Assembly: GCA_000169115.1 (NCBI GenBank)
Contig: AAVV01000012.1
Span: 62,001-126,000 of the forward strand
Length of the DNA stretch: 64,000 nt
Origin: a marine gamma proteobacterium HTCC2080
GTDB lineage: Bacteria > Pseudomonadota > Gammaproteobacteria > Pseudomonadales > Halieaceae
Direction: 5' to 3'
Part shown: positions 54,006-64,000 of the stretch, piece by piece
How positions within the stretch are numbered: position 1 is the first letter of the stretch
How the letters are laid out: each line of letters begins with the position of its first letter
The notes under the pieces: generated by a model
Told to the model about the DNA's origin: nothing
What the model saw: the letters and a program-made list of their open reading frames with translations, nothing else
Databases searched by the model: none
Translations under genes and position numbers: made by a program

Positions 54006-55861
54006 GACTCCGCTTCTCCTTCCAATGTGGCCACCGAGATTCCCCCCAGCGCCGATTTAATGCTGCGATCCATACGTCTGGCCGCCAACAGTTCTGAAGC
54101 GCGACCGGTTACCTCGATCGCCTTCCTTAAACTCTCTATATTATTGCCCTGGCTAGCATCGACCAGGTCATTAACAGCAGTCATCAGTGCCTCATGCTCA
54201 GTACCGCTTAATAGATCACCATCACTGGTAACGGCGGCACGAATACCTGCAACCAGCTGCTCCGCCTCAACTTTTGCTTCAGCCAATTGACGCGCATGCA
54301 TGTCCTCAGAGGCATGCTCATAACCAGCACGCAACATAGTGGCAATATCATCTTCAGCAAGACCAAAGGCCGGCTTCACCACCACACTCGCAGTGGCCTG
54401 AGTTGTTGCTTCCTGAGCCTTCACCTCGAGTAGACCATCGGCATCAACCTGAAACGTCACCTCAAGTCGTGCTGCTCCCGCCACCATCGGTGGAATGCCC
54501 TCTAATTCAAACGTCGCCAGGGAGCGACAATCTTCTACACGCTCGCGCTCGCCTTGCACAACGTGAACAATCAGGCCCGTTTGGCCGTCTTTAGCGGTCG
54601 TAAACTCCTGCGCCCTAGCCACTGGAATCGTTGTATTTCTAGGCACGATGCGTTCGACCAATCCACCGTAGGTCTCGACCCCCAAAGACAGCGGAATGAC
54701 ATCGAGCAACAGCAGATCTTCAGCGTCACGATTACCGATCAGCAAATCAGCTTGTCTAGCTGCTCCCATCGCCACGACACGATCGGGGTCGATACTATTC
54801 AGGGGCTCCTTGCCAAACAGGGCAGCTACCACCTCGCCAATAATTGGCATGCGTGTAGAGCCACCCACGAGCACAATTTGATCAATCTGCGATACGCCAG
54901 CGTCCGCAACACATTGGCGGCAGGCATCGAGACTGCGATTCACCAGATCAGCGCATGCACTATTAAATGCTTGACGGGTGACTGTAACGGCACCAAAACC
55001 ACTGATGATGCTATCGAGCTGAACTTCAATTTCCGATGCAATAGTCAACGCTTCCTTAGCCGATCGAGCACAGCGTAACAACGCCCTTTCTTGAGCAACG
55101 CTTAATGAATGCAGACTCGCTTCATCACGGAGTAATGTGACTATGCGTTGGTCAAAGTCATCGCCACCTAAACTACTGTCTCCCCCCGTCGCCAAAACCT
55201 CAAATACGCCCCGCTCCAGTCGCAGAATGGACACGTCAAATGTTCCACCCCCCAGATCATAAACAGCGACTACACCCTCCTCGCCCGAATCAAGACCGTA
55301 AGCTACTGCGGCGGCCGTCGGCTCATTTAGCAAGCGCAACACATTAAGACCGCTCAATTCGGCCGCTTGTCGAGTTGCTAATCGCTGAGCATCATCGAAG
55401 TAAGCAGGCACCGTAATGACAGCGCCAGCTATTGGCATATCAAGCGAGGACAAAGCGCGATCACGAAGCGCGCCCAAAAGCGCCGCAGACACCTCGACTG
55501 GAGTCACCGGGCCCTGGGAGGTTTCAAAAGCCAGCCCACTTTCCGCTAGCTTGGTATAGCTGTCCGCGGCAAGCTCCTCTCGGCTTCGACCGAGATAACG
55601 TTTGGCAGATGCAATCGTGTCATGAGGTGCCGAGACGGCCAAGGCTTCCGCGGCTGAACCCACAAGCGTGCCTTCAGCACCAAAGTGCACCACAGAGGGA
55701 AGGCAGACATTGCCAGAGCCATCCGGCAAAACTTTGACATCGCCATCACTGACATGAGCAACCAAACTGTTGGTCGTGCCCAAGTCAATACCCAGAGCGA
55801 GCTTCCGGCTCGCAGGCTCTTGAGCAACCGCGCCGGGTTCAGCAATCTGTAGCAAGGCCAT
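54002..55861 (-). CDS. hscA: Fe-S assembly chaperone HscA (Hsp70)
   Basis: Specialised Hsp70 of 619 residues (Escherichia coli 616) that releases clusters from IscU. The ATP-binding domain opens [15 protein letters not shown] and contains [14 protein letters not shown] and [11 protein letters not shown]; the substrate-binding domain follows, and it recognises LPPVK of IscU. ATG 55861 gives the conserved start [10 protein letters not shown]; an extension to 55936 would overlap hscB and has no similarity. Confidence 0.96.
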   Translation of the reverse strand: MALLQIAEPGAVAQEPASRKLALGIDLGTTNSLVAHVSDGDVKVLPDGSGNVCLPSVVHFGAEGTLVGSAAEALAVSAPHDTIASAKRYLGRSREELAADSYTKLAESGLAFETSQGPVTPVEVSAALLGALRDRALSSLDMPIAGAVITVPAYFDDAQRLATRQAAELSGLNVLRLLNEPTAAAVAYGLDSGEEGVVAVYDLGGGTFDVSILRLERGVFEVLATGGDSSLGGDDFDQRIVTLLRDEASLHSLSVAQERALLRCARSAKEALTIASEIEVQLDSIISGFGAVTVTRQAFNSACADLVNRSLDACRQCVADAGVSQIDQIVLVGGSTRMPIIGEVVAALFGKEPLNSIDPDRVVAMGAARQADLLIGNRDAEDLLLLDVIPLSLGVETYGGLVERIVPRNTTIPVARAQEFTTAKDGQTGLIVHVVQGERERVEDCRSLATFELEGIPPMVAGAARLEVTFQVDADGLLEVKAQEATTQATASVVVKPAFGLAEDDIATMLRAGYEHASEDMHARQLAEAKVEAEQLVAGIRAAVTSDGDLLSGTEHEALMTAVNDLVDASQGNNIESLRKAIEVTGRASELLAARRMDRSIKSALGGISVATLEGEAES

Positions 55862-55869
55862 AACGCCGT

Positions 55870-56409
55870 CTAGATGAGATCGCTGCTGCCAGCGACCTCT
55901 TTGTTCAGCTTTTGTAAATAAAGCAGGTGTACCCAAGCAGATCCCGCCAACTCATAGTCCTCTTTTTCCATGGCTTCTTGAAAAGAAAGTAGCTCAGCCC
56001 TCATGAGTGACTTCGCTTCAGCCGTTAAATGTGATCTTGCTTCGTTATCGTCAGAGCTTAATGCCTCTGCCTTGTCTCGAAGCTGCATCTGCTGCATCAA
56101 AAACTCACCACTCACTGGCTGTCGCTCGAGAGCGCGCAAATCGCAAGCCTGCCGCTCCAACATATGGCCTGCCCGACTAATAGGATCTTTAAGTGCCTGA
56201 TAGCCCGCGTTGATATCCGCTGAAACCTGCGCCGCAAGGCGCTGCTCAGCCGCGCTTCCGCCGCTGTATCTGTCGGGGTGAAAACGTCGCTGGAGTGTGC
56301 GAAATCTCTGACCTAGATCATCAGTATCCAAGTCGAACTGAGGTTCTATCTGAAAAAGCTCAAAATAATCTTTGGGTGCACCCGAAAACCCTTCAGCAAC
56401 CACGGGCAT
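55870..56409 (-). CDS. hscB: Fe-S assembly co-chaperone HscB (J-domain protein)
   Basis: J-domain protein of 179 residues that delivers IscU to HscA and stimulates its ATPase. The J domain (about 13-80) has the HPD motif at 44-46 (FHPDRYSGG). The C-terminal three-helix domain binds IscU. It lies two bases after iscA and eight before hscA. Confidence 0.95.
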   Translation of the reverse strand: MPVVAEGFSGAPKDYFELFQIEPQFDLDTDDLGQRFRTLQRRFHPDRYSGGSAAEQRLAAQVSADINAGYQALKDPISRAGHMLERQACDLRALERQPVSGEFLMQQMQLRDKAEALSSDDNEARSHLTAEAKSLMRAELLSFQEAMEKEDYELAGSAWVHLLYLQKLNKEVAGSSDLI

Positions 56410-56411
56410 AC

Positions 56412-56735
56412 CTAGACGGTAAAACTCTCACCGCAGCCGCACTCACCGGCCACATTGGGATTGCGAAACTCCAACCCTTCATTCAACCCCTCTTTGGCGT
56501 AGTCGACGATAGTACCGTCGAGATAGACCAAACTTTTCGGGTCAATGAATAACTTAACGCCAAAATCTTCGAAAATAGTATCTGTGGTCTCTGCGGCATC
56601 AACAAACTCAAGGACATACGCCAGCCCCGAGCAACCGGAAGTTTTAACCGCAATTCGAATGCCCTCTCCGCGCCCGCGAGCCTCTAGCTGGCGTTGGACA
56701 TGTCCCGCTGCCTGTTCTGTGACTGCAATTGTCAT
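56412..56735 (-). CDS. iscA: A-type Fe-S carrier IscA
   Basis: Cluster carrier of 107 residues, the family length. The three conserved cysteines are Cys35 (SGCSGLAY), Cys99 and Cys101 (ECGCGESF), identical in position to Escherichia coli IscA. The stop-start overlap with iscU is one base. It probably supplies [4Fe-4S] enzymes such as IspG and RlmN. Confidence 0.96.
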   Translation of the reverse strand: MTIAVTEQAAGHVQRQLEARGRGEGIRIAVKTSGCSGLAYVLEFVDAAETTDTIFEDFGVKLFIDPKSLVYLDGTIVDYAKEGLNEGLEFRNPNVAGECGCGESFTV

Positions 56736-57118
56736 CAGTCGTCCTGCTTTTCTCGAAAATTCTTTACCGCCGCCTTAATGGCATCCTCTGCGAGCACCGA
56801 ACAATGAATTTTCACCGGTGGCAGTGACAATTCCTGTGCTATTTCAGTATTTGTAATTTGCTCGGCGTCTTCAAGCTTGCGCCCTTTGACCCATTCCGTC
56901 AGCAGAGAACTTGATGCTATCGCTGAGCCACAGCCGTAGGTTTTAAATTTGGCGTCCTCAATAACGCCATTATCATTTACCTTGATCTGTAGACGCATGA
57001 CATCGCCACAGGCCGGCGCACCTACCATACCCGTACCTATGTTTTCATCTTCATCATCGAACTTTCCCACATTCCTGGGGTTCTCATAATGATCGATAAC
57101 CTTTTCACTGTAAGCCAT
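56735..57118 (-). CDS. iscU: Fe-S cluster scaffold IscU
   Basis: Scaffold of 127 residues on which clusters are built. Ligands are Cys37, Cys63 and Cys106 with Asp39 ([20 protein letters not shown]). LPPVK at 99-103 is the HscA recognition motif. It lies 39 bases after iscS. Confidence 0.97.
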   Translation of the reverse strand: MAYSEKVIDHYENPRNVGKFDDEDENIGTGMVGAPACGDVMRLQIKVNDNGVIEDAKFKTYGCGSAIASSSLLTEWVKGRKLEDAEQITNTEIAQELSLPPVKIHCSVLAEDAIKAAVKNFREKQDD

Positions 57119-57157
57119 GACGTACTCCTTTTAAGGGCTGCAATACCAGCGCTATGC

Positions 57158-58384
57158 TTAGTGTGCTGACCATTCAATAGAATTCAAATCAACGCCGTCT
57201 TGGTACATATCCCAAAGCGGCGACAGTTCACGTAATTTTTCAACGGCACCACGAACCTGCGTAATCGCATGATCAATATCCGCCTCAGATGTAAATCGCC
57301 CAAAGCTAAAGCGTAAAGAACTGTGTGCAAGCTCGTCATTAAGCCCCAAAGCCCTCAGAACATAAGACGGTTCCAAGCTGGCTGAGGTGCAAGCTGAACC
57401 AGAGGACAGCGCCAAATCTTTCAAAGACATCAGCAAAGACTCACCCTCTACAAAGGCGAAACTAACGTTAAGCGCGCCGGGTAACCTCCGATCAACATCG
57501 CCATTGATATGCACTTCCTGCATATCCTCCAAGCCTTTCCAAAATCGGGCTCGCAGACTCATTAGGCGCAAGGTTTCGTCAGCCATTTCTTCCTTGGCTA
57601 TACGTGCCGCCTCACCGAAACCAACAGCCTGATGGGTCGCCAGAGTACCTGAGCGCATACCCCGCTCGTGGCCACCACCGTGCATTTGAGCTTCCAGACG
57701 CACCCGGGGCTTTCGACGCACATAAAGTGCACCCACGCCTTTAGGACCGTACATCTTGTGGGCGCTCATGGACAACAAATCAACCTTCATAGCCTCCATG
57801 TCCAGAGGTACTTTGCCGGTGCTTTGCGCTGCATCGACGTGATAAATCACCCCTGCTGCACGGCAGACCTCACCGATACCTTCTATATCGTTAACCACAC
57901 CAATTTCGTTATTGGCATGCATAACACTGACCACCACCGTATCAGGGCGCAGTGCCGCTTGAACGGCCTCTGGCGTGGTCAGCCCCGCTGTATTGGGCTC
58001 GAGGTACGTCACTTCAAAACCTTCCCGCTCCAGCTGACGGCAGGTGTCCAGCACCGCTTTGTGCTCTATTTTCGACGTGACAATATGCTGGCCTTTCTTA
58101 CGGTAAAAATGTGCTGCACCCTTAATCGCAAGATTGTCAGACTCTGTTGCACCGGAGGTCCACACGATCTCCCTTGGGTCAGCGTTAATCAGATCTGCTA
58201 TCTGGGCCCGGGCGTTCTCTACCGCCTCTTCAGCCTTCCACCCAAAAACGTGGGATCGGGAAGCCGGGTTGCCAAAGGTACCTTCCATCGATAGGCACTC
58301 GGACATTGCATCGGCGACGCGGGGGTCGACCGGCGTAGTCGATAGGTAGTCGAGATAAATTGGTGTGTTGACATGAGCGTTCAT
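57158..58384 (-). CDS. iscS: Cysteine desulfurase IscS
   Basis: PLP enzyme of 408 residues that provides sulfur for Fe-S clusters and tRNA thiolation. The PLP lysine is Lys210 ([12 protein letters not shown]) and the active cysteine is Cys332 on the mobile loop ([10 protein letters not shown]). The C-terminus ([18 protein letters not shown]) is the IscU-binding tail and ends like Escherichia coli IscS. It follows iscR by 13 bases. Confidence 0.97.
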   Translation of the reverse strand: MNAHVNTPIYLDYLSTTPVDPRVADAMSECLSMEGTFGNPASRSHVFGWKAEEAVENARAQIADLINADPREIVWTSGATESDNLAIKGAAHFYRKKGQHIVTSKIEHKAVLDTCRQLEREGFEVTYLEPNTAGLTTPEAVQAALRPDTVVVSVMHANNEIGVVNDIEGIGEVCRAAGVIYHVDAAQSTGKVPLDMEAMKVDLLSMSAHKMYGPKGVGALYVRRKPRVRLEAQMHGGGHERGMRSGTLATHQAVGFGEAARIAKEEMADETLRLMSLRARFWKGLEDMQEVHINGDVDRRLPGALNVSFAFVEGESLLMSLKDLALSSGSACTSASLEPSYVLRALGLNDELAHSSLRFSFGRFTSEADIDHAITQVRGAVEKLRELSPLWDMYQDGVDLNSIEWSAH

Positions 58385-58397
58385 TAGCAGAGCATCC

Positions 58398-58853
58398 TTA
58401 CTGCAGAATTAATTTTTGCACGGCTTCGTTTGCACTTAGCCTGGCCTTACCAGCTCGATTGTCTACGAGGTCAGCTAAGCTGATCCCGCTTAAGAAGCTG
58501 TGAATACGATCGCTCAAGTCCTGCCAAAGATCGTGTGTCAGACACACCTCTCCATGGTGACAGTTACCCTTACCATTACAGTTAGTAACATCGACGGACT
58601 CGTCAACCGCGTCAATAATTTCAGCGACAAACAAGGTGGCTCGATCCCGCGCCAGACGGTAGCCCCCACCGGGGCCCCTAACGCTGGTTACCAAGGCCTC
58701 TCGTCGAAGCTTGGCAAACAGCTGCTCTAGATAGGATAGCGAAATTTCCTGACGACCGGAGATATCGGCCAGAGATACTGGCTTTTCCTCGCCATTTATC
58801 GCCAGATCAAGCATAGCTGTTACCGCGTATCGACCTCGAGTTGTAAGTTTCAT
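58398..58853 (-). CDS. iscR: Fe-S cluster regulator IscR
   Basis: Rrf2-family repressor of 151 residues that senses cluster supply. The winged helix covers about 1-65. Cluster ligands are Cys92, Cys98, Cys104 with His107 ([16 protein letters not shown]), the same positions as in Escherichia coli. ATG 58853 has the strong site GGAGGTGGC. Two IscR-box-like sequences lie directly upstream, consistent with autorepression of the isc operon. Confidence 0.96.
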   Translation of the reverse strand: MKLTTRGRYAVTAMLDLAINGEEKPVSLADISGRQEISLSYLEQLFAKLRREALVTSVRGPGGGYRLARDRATLFVAEIIDAVDESVDVTNCNGKGNCHHGEVCLTHDLWQDLSDRIHSFLSGISLADLVDNRAGKARLSANEAVQKLILQ

Positions 58854-58879
58854 GCCACCTCCATGCCGATAGTGTGACA

Positions 58880-58927
58880 AAACCCACTAAAACACTCAAG
58901 TAAAAAACCAACTATTTTAGTAGGGCT
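58880..58927 (-). promoter_or_regulatory. Tandem type 1 IscR-box-like sites upstream of iscR
   Basis: On the minus strand, GCCCTACTAAAATAGTTGG (within 58903-58927) fits the type 1 IscR consensus core ACT-A/T-rich-AGT with few mismatches. A second, weaker site (TTGAGTGTTTTAGTGGG, within 58880-58902) is about one turn and a half further on. They lie 27-75 bases before the iscR start, where the promoter must be. Compared with the consensus from memory. Confidence 0.7.
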
Positions 58928-59671
58928 TTACTTTTCGCCCCTGGACGTCTTTTTCTGCGTTTCTGAAAGAACGCCACGCAATATATTCAGCTCCATTTCA
59001 TCGAGACGAACGCGGTTAAACAGGCGTTTTAAGCGCCGCATGAGTTGGCGCGGTGCTTTTGGGTCAAGAAATTCAATATCAATGAGGGTCTGCTCCAAAT
59101 GCGTGTAGAAGCGCGCCATATCTTCTGCTGGCGCAAATGGCGTATCCCAGGCCGCGTCTTCCTCGGTAGCACTACTCCCAGCCAGCTGCGACATTCTTAT
59201 TTCGTAAGCCACAATCTGCACCGCCATGGCTAGGTTCAAAGATGGATAAGATTCGTGGGTAGGAATATGGCAGTGGAGGTTACACAGTTCTAACTCCTCG
59301 TTGAGCAGTCCACGGTCCTCTCGGCCAAACAGAATTACGACCTCCTCCCCCTGAGCGGCATGCCGATAAAGCCGCTCACCGCAATGATGTGCATCCTGCA
59401 GGGGCCAGGGAATGCGTCTCTCCCGCGCACTCGTACCCACAATAAATTGCGCACCTTGGACCGCCTCCTCGACCGTTTCTACAACCGTTGCGTTGGCTAA
59501 AACATCCTCAGCCGAAGCCGCACGCCAGAGTGCTTCGGGGGCGGGAAATGCCTTGGGCTTTACCAATGTCAGCCGGGTGAGACCCATATTTTTCATGGCT
59601 CTTGCCACGCCACCGATGTTGCCTGGGTGGCTCGTATGCACGAGAACAACCCGAATATTATTGAATGCCAT
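58928..59671 (-). CDS. trmJ: tRNA (cytidine/uridine-2'-O-)-methyltransferase TrmJ
   Basis: SPOUT-fold methyltransferase of 247 residues (Escherichia coli 246) modifying position 32 of tRNA. Motifs are VLVHTSHPGNIGGVARAMKNMG at the start, LFGREDRGLLNEEL (SAM knot) and PSLNLAMAVQIVAYE. The C-terminal about 60 residues form the dimer/tRNA extension. In Pseudomonas cysE separates it from iscR; here iscR follows directly. It is divergent from suhB. Confidence 0.94.
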   Translation of the reverse strand: MAFNNIRVVLVHTSHPGNIGGVARAMKNMGLTRLTLVKPKAFPAPEALWRAASAEDVLANATVVETVEEAVQGAQFIVGTSARERRIPWPLQDAHHCGERLYRHAAQGEEVVILFGREDRGLLNEELELCNLHCHIPTHESYPSLNLAMAVQIVAYEIRMSQLAGSSATEEDAAWDTPFAPAEDMARFYTHLEQTLIDIEFLDPKAPRQLMRRLKRLFNRVRLDEMELNILRGVLSETQKKTSRGEK

Positions 59672-59800
59672 GAAAATTACGGTTCTCGAAAGTGAAAAAA
59701 GATCGCAGAGTGTAACAAAGCACTGAACAGGCCACGCCGCCCCTGCTATGCTTCGCCCCCGTCACGGGTCGGTAATCTACCCGTCTTTGGAGAAATCACC

Positions 59801-60595
59801 ATGGAACCGATGGTCACCATCGCCCTACGCGCCGCCCGTAAAGCGGGCGACCTCATCGTCAGAGCCTCAGACGAGCTTGATCGCGTGGGCCACCAAGCGA
59901 AAGGCATCGCAGACTACGTTACCGAAGTCGATATCGCGGCAGAACAGGAAATACTCTATCAACTGGGCAAAGCCTATCCCGACCACGCATTCTTGGCCGA
60001 AGAAAGTGGACAGACCGGCAATGCAAAATCAGACCATCTTTGGGTAATAGATCCCCTCGATGGCACCAGCAATTTTATGCGCGGCATACCTCATTATTGT
60101 GTATCGATCGCGTGTATTGTCGATGGCCGACTGGCTCACGCAGTGGTTTTCGATCCGGTACGACAGGAAGAATTTACCGCCTCTCGTGGTCGCGGCGCAC
60201 AGTTGAATGGCCACCGCCTGCGTGTCAGTAATCGCACCGACTTACGCGAGTGCCTACTCGGCACCGGCATACCGTTTTTGGGACACGAACAACAACGCCT
60301 ACCTCAGTACACTCAGACCCTCGCTGAGCTCGCCGCGCAGTGCATGGGTATCCGTAGAGCAGGAGCAGCGGCACTGGACCTCGCGTACGTTGCTGCAGGC
60401 CGGTTCGACGGTTTTTGGGAAACAGGTTTAGAACGCTGGGACATCGCCGCTGGGGCACTGATTATCAAGGAGGCCGGGGGCCTGATATCTGATCTCAGCG
60501 GCTCAGAGCGTTATCTGGACAATGGCCAGGTAGTATGTGGCAATCCAAAAATATTTAAGCAGCTGCTTTCAACCGTAGGCCCGGTACTGCGCTAA
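59801..60595 (+). CDS. suhB: Inositol-1-monophosphatase family protein SuhB
   Basis: Magnesium-dependent phosphatase of 264 residues that also acts in rRNA transcription antitermination in Escherichia coli. Metal motifs are LAEESG, DPLDGTSNFMRGIPH and the late ERWDIAAG. A GGAG site lies upstream of the ATG. Position opposite trmJ, with secF next, is conserved in gammaproteobacteria. Confidence 0.94.
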   Translation: MEPMVTIALRAARKAGDLIVRASDELDRVGHQAKGIADYVTEVDIAAEQEILYQLGKAYPDHAFLAEESGQTGNAKSDHLWVIDPLDGTSNFMRGIPHYCVSIACIVDGRLAHAVVFDPVRQEEFTASRGRGAQLNGHRLRVSNRTDLRECLLGTGIPFLGHEQQRLPQYTQTLAELAAQCMGIRRAGAAALDLAYVAAGRFDGFWETGLERWDIAAGALIIKEAGGLISDLSGSERYLDNGQVVCGNPKIFKQLLSTVGPVLR

Positions 60596-60605
60596 AACTC
60601 GCGCT

Positions 60606-61520
60606 TCATACCTGAGAGCCGTCTTCGCTGCCGCTTTCTTTAATGGGAATTGCCACGTCTTCCTTGCTGACGCCCATGGCCAGCAAAATTGTCGCTGAAA
60701 CGTAGATAGACGAGTAGGTACCGATCGCAACACCCGCTAACAACGCCAGTGCAAAACCGTGGATCATTTCCCCGCCAAAAATAGCTAACGCTAGAAGCAC
60801 CAAAAGTGTTGTTAAAGAGGTCACTAGGGTTCTGCCCAAGGTTTCGGTCAGTGATATGTCAATGACCTCAGTAGAATTTGATCGTCGCAGCTTTCGGAAG
60901 TTTTCACGAATCCGATCCGCTACAACAATCGTGTCATTGAGCGAGTAACCGATAACCGCAAGGATTGCAGCGAGCACCGTCAAATCAAATTCAAGGCCCA
61001 ACAAAGAAAAGAAGCCCAACACAAACAAAACATCGTGTGCTAGCGCCATCACTGCACCCACAGCGAATTTGAATTGGAAGCGAAAGCCCACGTAAAGCAT
61101 CACTAGCCCAAGGGCAAGCAACATGGCTAACCCACCCTGCTCACGTAACTCCTCTCCCACAGCAGGACCTACAAACTCCATTCGACGCAGCTCTATTGGG
61201 GAACTTGATGCACGACGTAAGACATCAACCATTGCCACTCCTTGCTCATCGGAGTAGTTAATAGGCAATCGAATCAGGACGTCTCGGTCAGTACCAAACG
61301 CAACAACGACAACACCCGCATAGCCACTATCTTCAAGGATTTTTCGAACTTCGCGCAAATTTGCGGTATCGCCATATTCAACCTCAACCAGAGTGCCTCC
61401 CGTAAAATCAAGGCCCCAGTTCAAGGACTGAGTTGTCAAGGCGCCACCTGCTATCAGCATTGCGATTAAAGAGAAACCCGCCGCAAAACGGCGCCATGCC
61501 ATGAAGGGAAGAATTTTCAT
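60606..61520 (-). CDS. secF: Protein translocase subunit SecF
   Basis: Inner-membrane RND-type subunit of 304 residues that, with SecD, uses the proton gradient to complete Sec export. It has six predicted helices, a periplasmic domain after the first (LDFTGGTLVEVEY), and the conserved YSLNDTIVVADRIRENF after helix 4. It overlaps secD by four bases. Confidence 0.96.
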   Translation of the reverse strand: MKILPFMAWRRFAAGFSLIAMLIAGGALTTQSLNWGLDFTGGTLVEVEYGDTANLREVRKILEDSGYAGVVVVAFGTDRDVLIRLPINYSDEQGVAMVDVLRRASSSPIELRRMEFVGPAVGEELREQGGLAMLLALGLVMLYVGFRFQFKFAVGAVMALAHDVLFVLGFFSLLGLEFDLTVLAAILAVIGYSLNDTIVVADRIRENFRKLRRSNSTEVIDISLTETLGRTLVTSLTTLLVLLALAIFGGEMIHGFALALLAGVAIGTYSSIYVSATILLAMGVSKEDVAIPIKESGSEDGSQV

Positions 61521-63418
61521 GCTTGGACCTCCTCAGCATCACGTTTTGGAAGTGGGCCAATCGACAAACTATCCACTCGGCGACCACCATAAATAAGGTT
61601 AACCAATGCTCTGGTGCCCAAAATGGCAGTAAACATTGAGGTGAGAATGCCTAGAGACAAAGTTACTGCAAAGCCCTTTATCGGCCCGGTACCTACAGCG
61701 TAGAGAATAACCGCGACGATGAGCGTTGTAATATTGGCATCGAGAATCGTTGCTACTGCTCGCTCGAAACCGGCGTCAATGGCCATTTGGGGTGACATAC
61801 GTCGAGCCAGCTCTTCTCGTATTCGGGCAAAAATCAAAACGTTAGCATCTACCGCCATACCCACAGTTAAAACAATACCAGCAATGCCGGGCAGGGTTAG
61901 CGTAGCACCCAAAAGCGACATGAAGGCTAGCAGCAATACGAGGTTAGTCGTTAGGGCAACCACCGCAGCAATACCGAATACTCGGTAGTAAAGAATCATG
62001 AAGATGACCACCAAGGCGAGGCCTATTTGCACTGACTTGACACCGAGGGCAATGTTTTCGGCCCCCAAAGATGGGCCCACAGTTCGCTCTTCGACAAATG
62101 TAATCGGGGCAGCTAGCGCCCCTGCCCTGAGCATCAGCGCCAGCTCAGAAGCTTCTCCAGGAGAATCAAGACCAGTTATTTGAAATGATGCACCCAAAGC
62201 TGATTGGATAACGGGAGCAGTGAGCAGTTTCTTTTCGTCGTAAGGCACCCTGACAACAACTTCCTCACCGTTCTCATCTTGCTCGTATCGCGTTCGATAT
62301 TTACGTTCAATAAATAGAACGCCCATTCGGCGCTTGATGTTACTGCGGGTAGCGCGGGACATGAGCATGCCACCCTCGCCATCGAGTGTAATTGACACAT
62401 TGGGCTGGTTGTTTTGGTCAAAACCTGCGGCTGCATTGGAGACCCGCTCTCCGGTGATAATCAGTTCTCGTTCAAGCCACTCTGTCATGCCCTCTCGGGC
62501 ATCACTACGATACTCAAAGCGCTGCCGCTCAGTAACCGGGGCGTTGGTCTCTGCGACCAAGCGAAACTCGAGGTTCGCAACTTTACCCAAAATCCGTTTA
62601 GCCTCAGCCGTATCTTGAATGCCTGGTAACTCAACAACAATGCGGTTCGATCCTTGTTTCTGCACCAGCGGCTCGGAAACCCCAAGCTCATTAACCCGAT
62701 TGCGAATGGTTGTGAGGTTTTGGTCAACGGCATAATCCACAACTTCCTTCATAGTCGCATCAGTCACTTCGGCAAAAAGTTCCCACTTATCGACGCCATC
62801 AACGCGATCTAGTAAAAGTTCAGGGTAGAGGTCTGCAGTGATTTTTCGGGCGTCTTCGCGGACGGCCTCACTAAGAAAGCTCATGCCGATCCGCTGACCT
62901 TGAAGGCGGACCAGCCCCCGAATACGCGCTTCTCTCAGGCCGCGTTTAATTCCGGATTCGTAAGTCTCCAGGCGCCGCTCTTTTGCTGCAGCCACGTCCA
63001 CCTCAAGCTTAAAATGAACACCTCCGCTAAGATCAAGGCCGAGCTTCATCGGCTGTGCACCGCCACGCTTTAGCCATTCGGGTGTTGTGGGAGCTAGGTT
63101 CAAAGCAACAATATAGGCGTCACCCAGCTCGCGACCCAATATGGCTTGCGCCCGAAGCTGGTCATCGCGTCGCAGCAACCGAATGAGTGCTGTTTTACCC
63201 GAGGGCTGTATTTTTTCGCCGAAATACTCGATGTCTGCCGCCTGCAACGCTTCGCTCGCTCGCATCAGCACTTGATAATCGACAGTTTGTGAGCCGCTAG
63301 CTCCACCAATTTGCAAAGCAGGGTCAGGGGCATACAGATTAGGGGCCGCGTAGTACAAGCCAAACAATGCCACGCAGAGAATCAGAAGGTTTTTCCAAAG
63401 GGAATAACGATTAAGCAT
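61517..63418 (-). CDS. secD: Protein translocase subunit SecD
   Basis: RND-type export subunit of 633 residues (Escherichia coli 615). Helix 1 is followed by the large periplasmic domain with LGLDLSGGVHFKLEVD, and by five helices containing TVGMAVDANVLIFARIREEL. In most relatives yajC and tgt precede it; here the upstream neighbour is purL. Confidence 0.96.
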   Translation of the reverse strand: MLNRYSLWKNLLILCVALFGLYYAAPNLYAPDPALQIGGASGSQTVDYQVLMRASEALQAADIEYFGEKIQPSGKTALIRLLRRDDQLRAQAILGRELGDAYIVALNLAPTTPEWLKRGGAQPMKLGLDLSGGVHFKLEVDVAAAKERRLETYESGIKRGLREARIRGLVRLQGQRIGMSFLSEAVREDARKITADLYPELLLDRVDGVDKWELFAEVTDATMKEVVDYAVDQNLTTIRNRVNELGVSEPLVQKQGSNRIVVELPGIQDTAEAKRILGKVANLEFRLVAETNAPVTERQRFEYRSDAREGMTEWLERELIITGERVSNAAAGFDQNNQPNVSITLDGEGGMLMSRATRSNIKRRMGVLFIERKYRTRYEQDENGEEVVVRVPYDEKKLLTAPVIQSALGASFQITGLDSPGEASELALMLRAGALAAPITFVEERTVGPSLGAENIALGVKSVQIGLALVVIFMILYYRVFGIAAVVALTTNLVLLLAFMSLLGATLTLPGIAGIVLTVGMAVDANVLIFARIREELARRMSPQMAIDAGFERAVATILDANITTLIVAVILYAVGTGPIKGFAVTLSLGILTSMFTAILGTRALVNLIYGGRRVDSLSIGPLPKRDAEEVQA

Positions 63419-63545
63419 CGAAGTCTCGTAAGGTTGCGTCGTAGCAGCCCAAGCCTAAGTCCCGGGACCGCTGATTAGATGGCGCGCAGTTTAGCGGCTG
63501 CACGCCTCCATTAACAGGCAAAGGTGGGGACGTGAGTGGGATAAT

Positions 63546-64000
63546 TCAACCTAGCCAAGTTCGAGCATTCCGAAATAATCGCATCCAACCCGAGTCTTCA
63601 GGCCAATCAGCAGGCGCCCATGACAGTTGTGATGTTCGAAAGACCCGTTCGGGGTGCGGCATCATAATAGTGACTCGCCCATCAGTACTGCTCATACCCG
63701 CGATACCGCTGGGGGAGCCGTTGGGATTGTATGGGTAGCGCTGGGTCACCGCACCAGCATGATCAACGTAACGTAGCCCTACCGATCCCGAATTATTGGC
63801 AAGCGTCAAATGCTCGTCATTAGCAAACTGAGCGCGCCCTTCTCCGTGGGCCACTACAATAGGCAGCATAGACCCCGCCATATCAGACAGCAGCACCGAA
63901 GGACTTTCCTCAACCCGCACCAGGGTCAGACGAGCTTCGTACTGCTCGGAGGTGTTGCGAGCGAAACGCGGCCAGTGGGTTGCTCCCGGTATCAGCTCAC
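63546..64000 (-). CDS. purL: Phosphoribosylformylglycinamidine synthase, C-terminal part (partial)
   Basis: The 3' end of purL, about 150 residues of the C-terminal glutamine amidotransferase domain of the purine enzyme. The frame runs out of the window at 64000. Visible are [15 protein letters not shown], the [11 protein letters not shown] segment and [10 protein letters not shown], which holds the amidotransferase His and Glu. The catalytic cysteine lies outside the window. It ends 127 bases before secD, on the same strand. Confidence 0.95.
   Translation of the reverse strand, partial: ELIPGATHWPRFARNTSEQYEARLTLVRVEESPSVLLSDMAGSMLPIVVAHGEGRAQFANDEHLTLANNSGSVGLRYVDHAGAVTQRYPYNPNGSPSGIAGMSSTDGRVTIMMPHPERVFRTSQLSWAPADWPEDSGWMRLFRNARTWLG

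Noticed and set aside
54554-55078. 174-codon frame antisense to hscA
   Set aside because: Shadow frame of a conserved gene; Cys/His/Asn-rich translation without a domain.
57668-58294. 208-codon frame antisense to iscS
   Set aside because: It lies wholly inside a highly conserved gene on the other strand and has no recognisable protein features.

Overview
The window looks like chromosomal DNA of a free-living, probably marine gammaproteobacterium related to the Cellvibrionales/Pseudomonadales (Halieaceae- or Spongiibacteraceae-like). That placement is an inference. It rests on gene order: dusA-tal-rssC-rssB-mlaA, hrpA-fadD-maoC, and iscR-iscSUA-hscBA-fdx-ndk-rlmN-pilF-ispG-hisS-yfgM-bamB-der all match arrangements I recall from Pseudomonas, though proteins and spacings differ. 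Coding density is high, many neighbouring genes overlap by 1-4 bases, and several convergent pairs overlap at their 3' ends. I saw no tRNA, rRNA, CRISPR array, insertion sequence or prophage.

Layout. 1-4200: an oligopeptide-type ABC importer whose binding-protein gene is cut by the window edge. 4460-10690: a short-chain dehydrogenase, an orphan PAS histidine kinase, a Tat-exported PhoD phosphatase and an outer-membrane barrel. 10773-15187: dusA and tal, opposed by mlaA-rssB-rssC, in which the RssB receiver has lost its phosphoacceptor Asp. 15334-21904: hrpA, fadD, a MaoC hydratase and an unknown gene. 22015-27815: mnmC, a plant-type glutaminyl cyclase and a PreP-like M16C protease. 27819-32768: accessory genes, with a periplasmic C39 peptidase next to a small double-glycine precursor, a desaturase, a lipoprotein with a GspG-like domain and an SLC13 transporter. 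32987-37966: a VOC protein, a DUF481 outer-membrane protein, and a DUF501-DAHP synthase-MscS operon. 38045-41362: a cobalamin riboswitch controlling btuB, cobO and an unassigned membrane protein. 41447-45169: a possible c-type haem protein, a class II aldolase with an HxlR regulator, and isocitrate lyase. 45303-63418: the translation/Fe-S/export supercluster from der back to secDF. 63546-64000: the 3' end of purL.

How the genes work together. Two IscR-box-like sites precede iscR, which fits autoregulated Fe-S cluster assembly. Two genes downstream on the same strand, rlmN and ispG, encode [4Fe-4S] enzymes that depend on it. Outer-membrane upkeep recurs through mlaA, bamB and several barrels. 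The riboswitch unit joins outer-membrane B12 uptake (BtuB), adenosylation (CobO) and a small inner-membrane protein that could supply the missing inner-membrane step.

The best candidates for undescribed biology are the exported C39 peptidase with its GG precursor (27819-28751), the lipoprotein carrying a type II secretion major-pseudopilin domain (30333-31019), and the riboswitch-controlled membrane protein (40772-41362).
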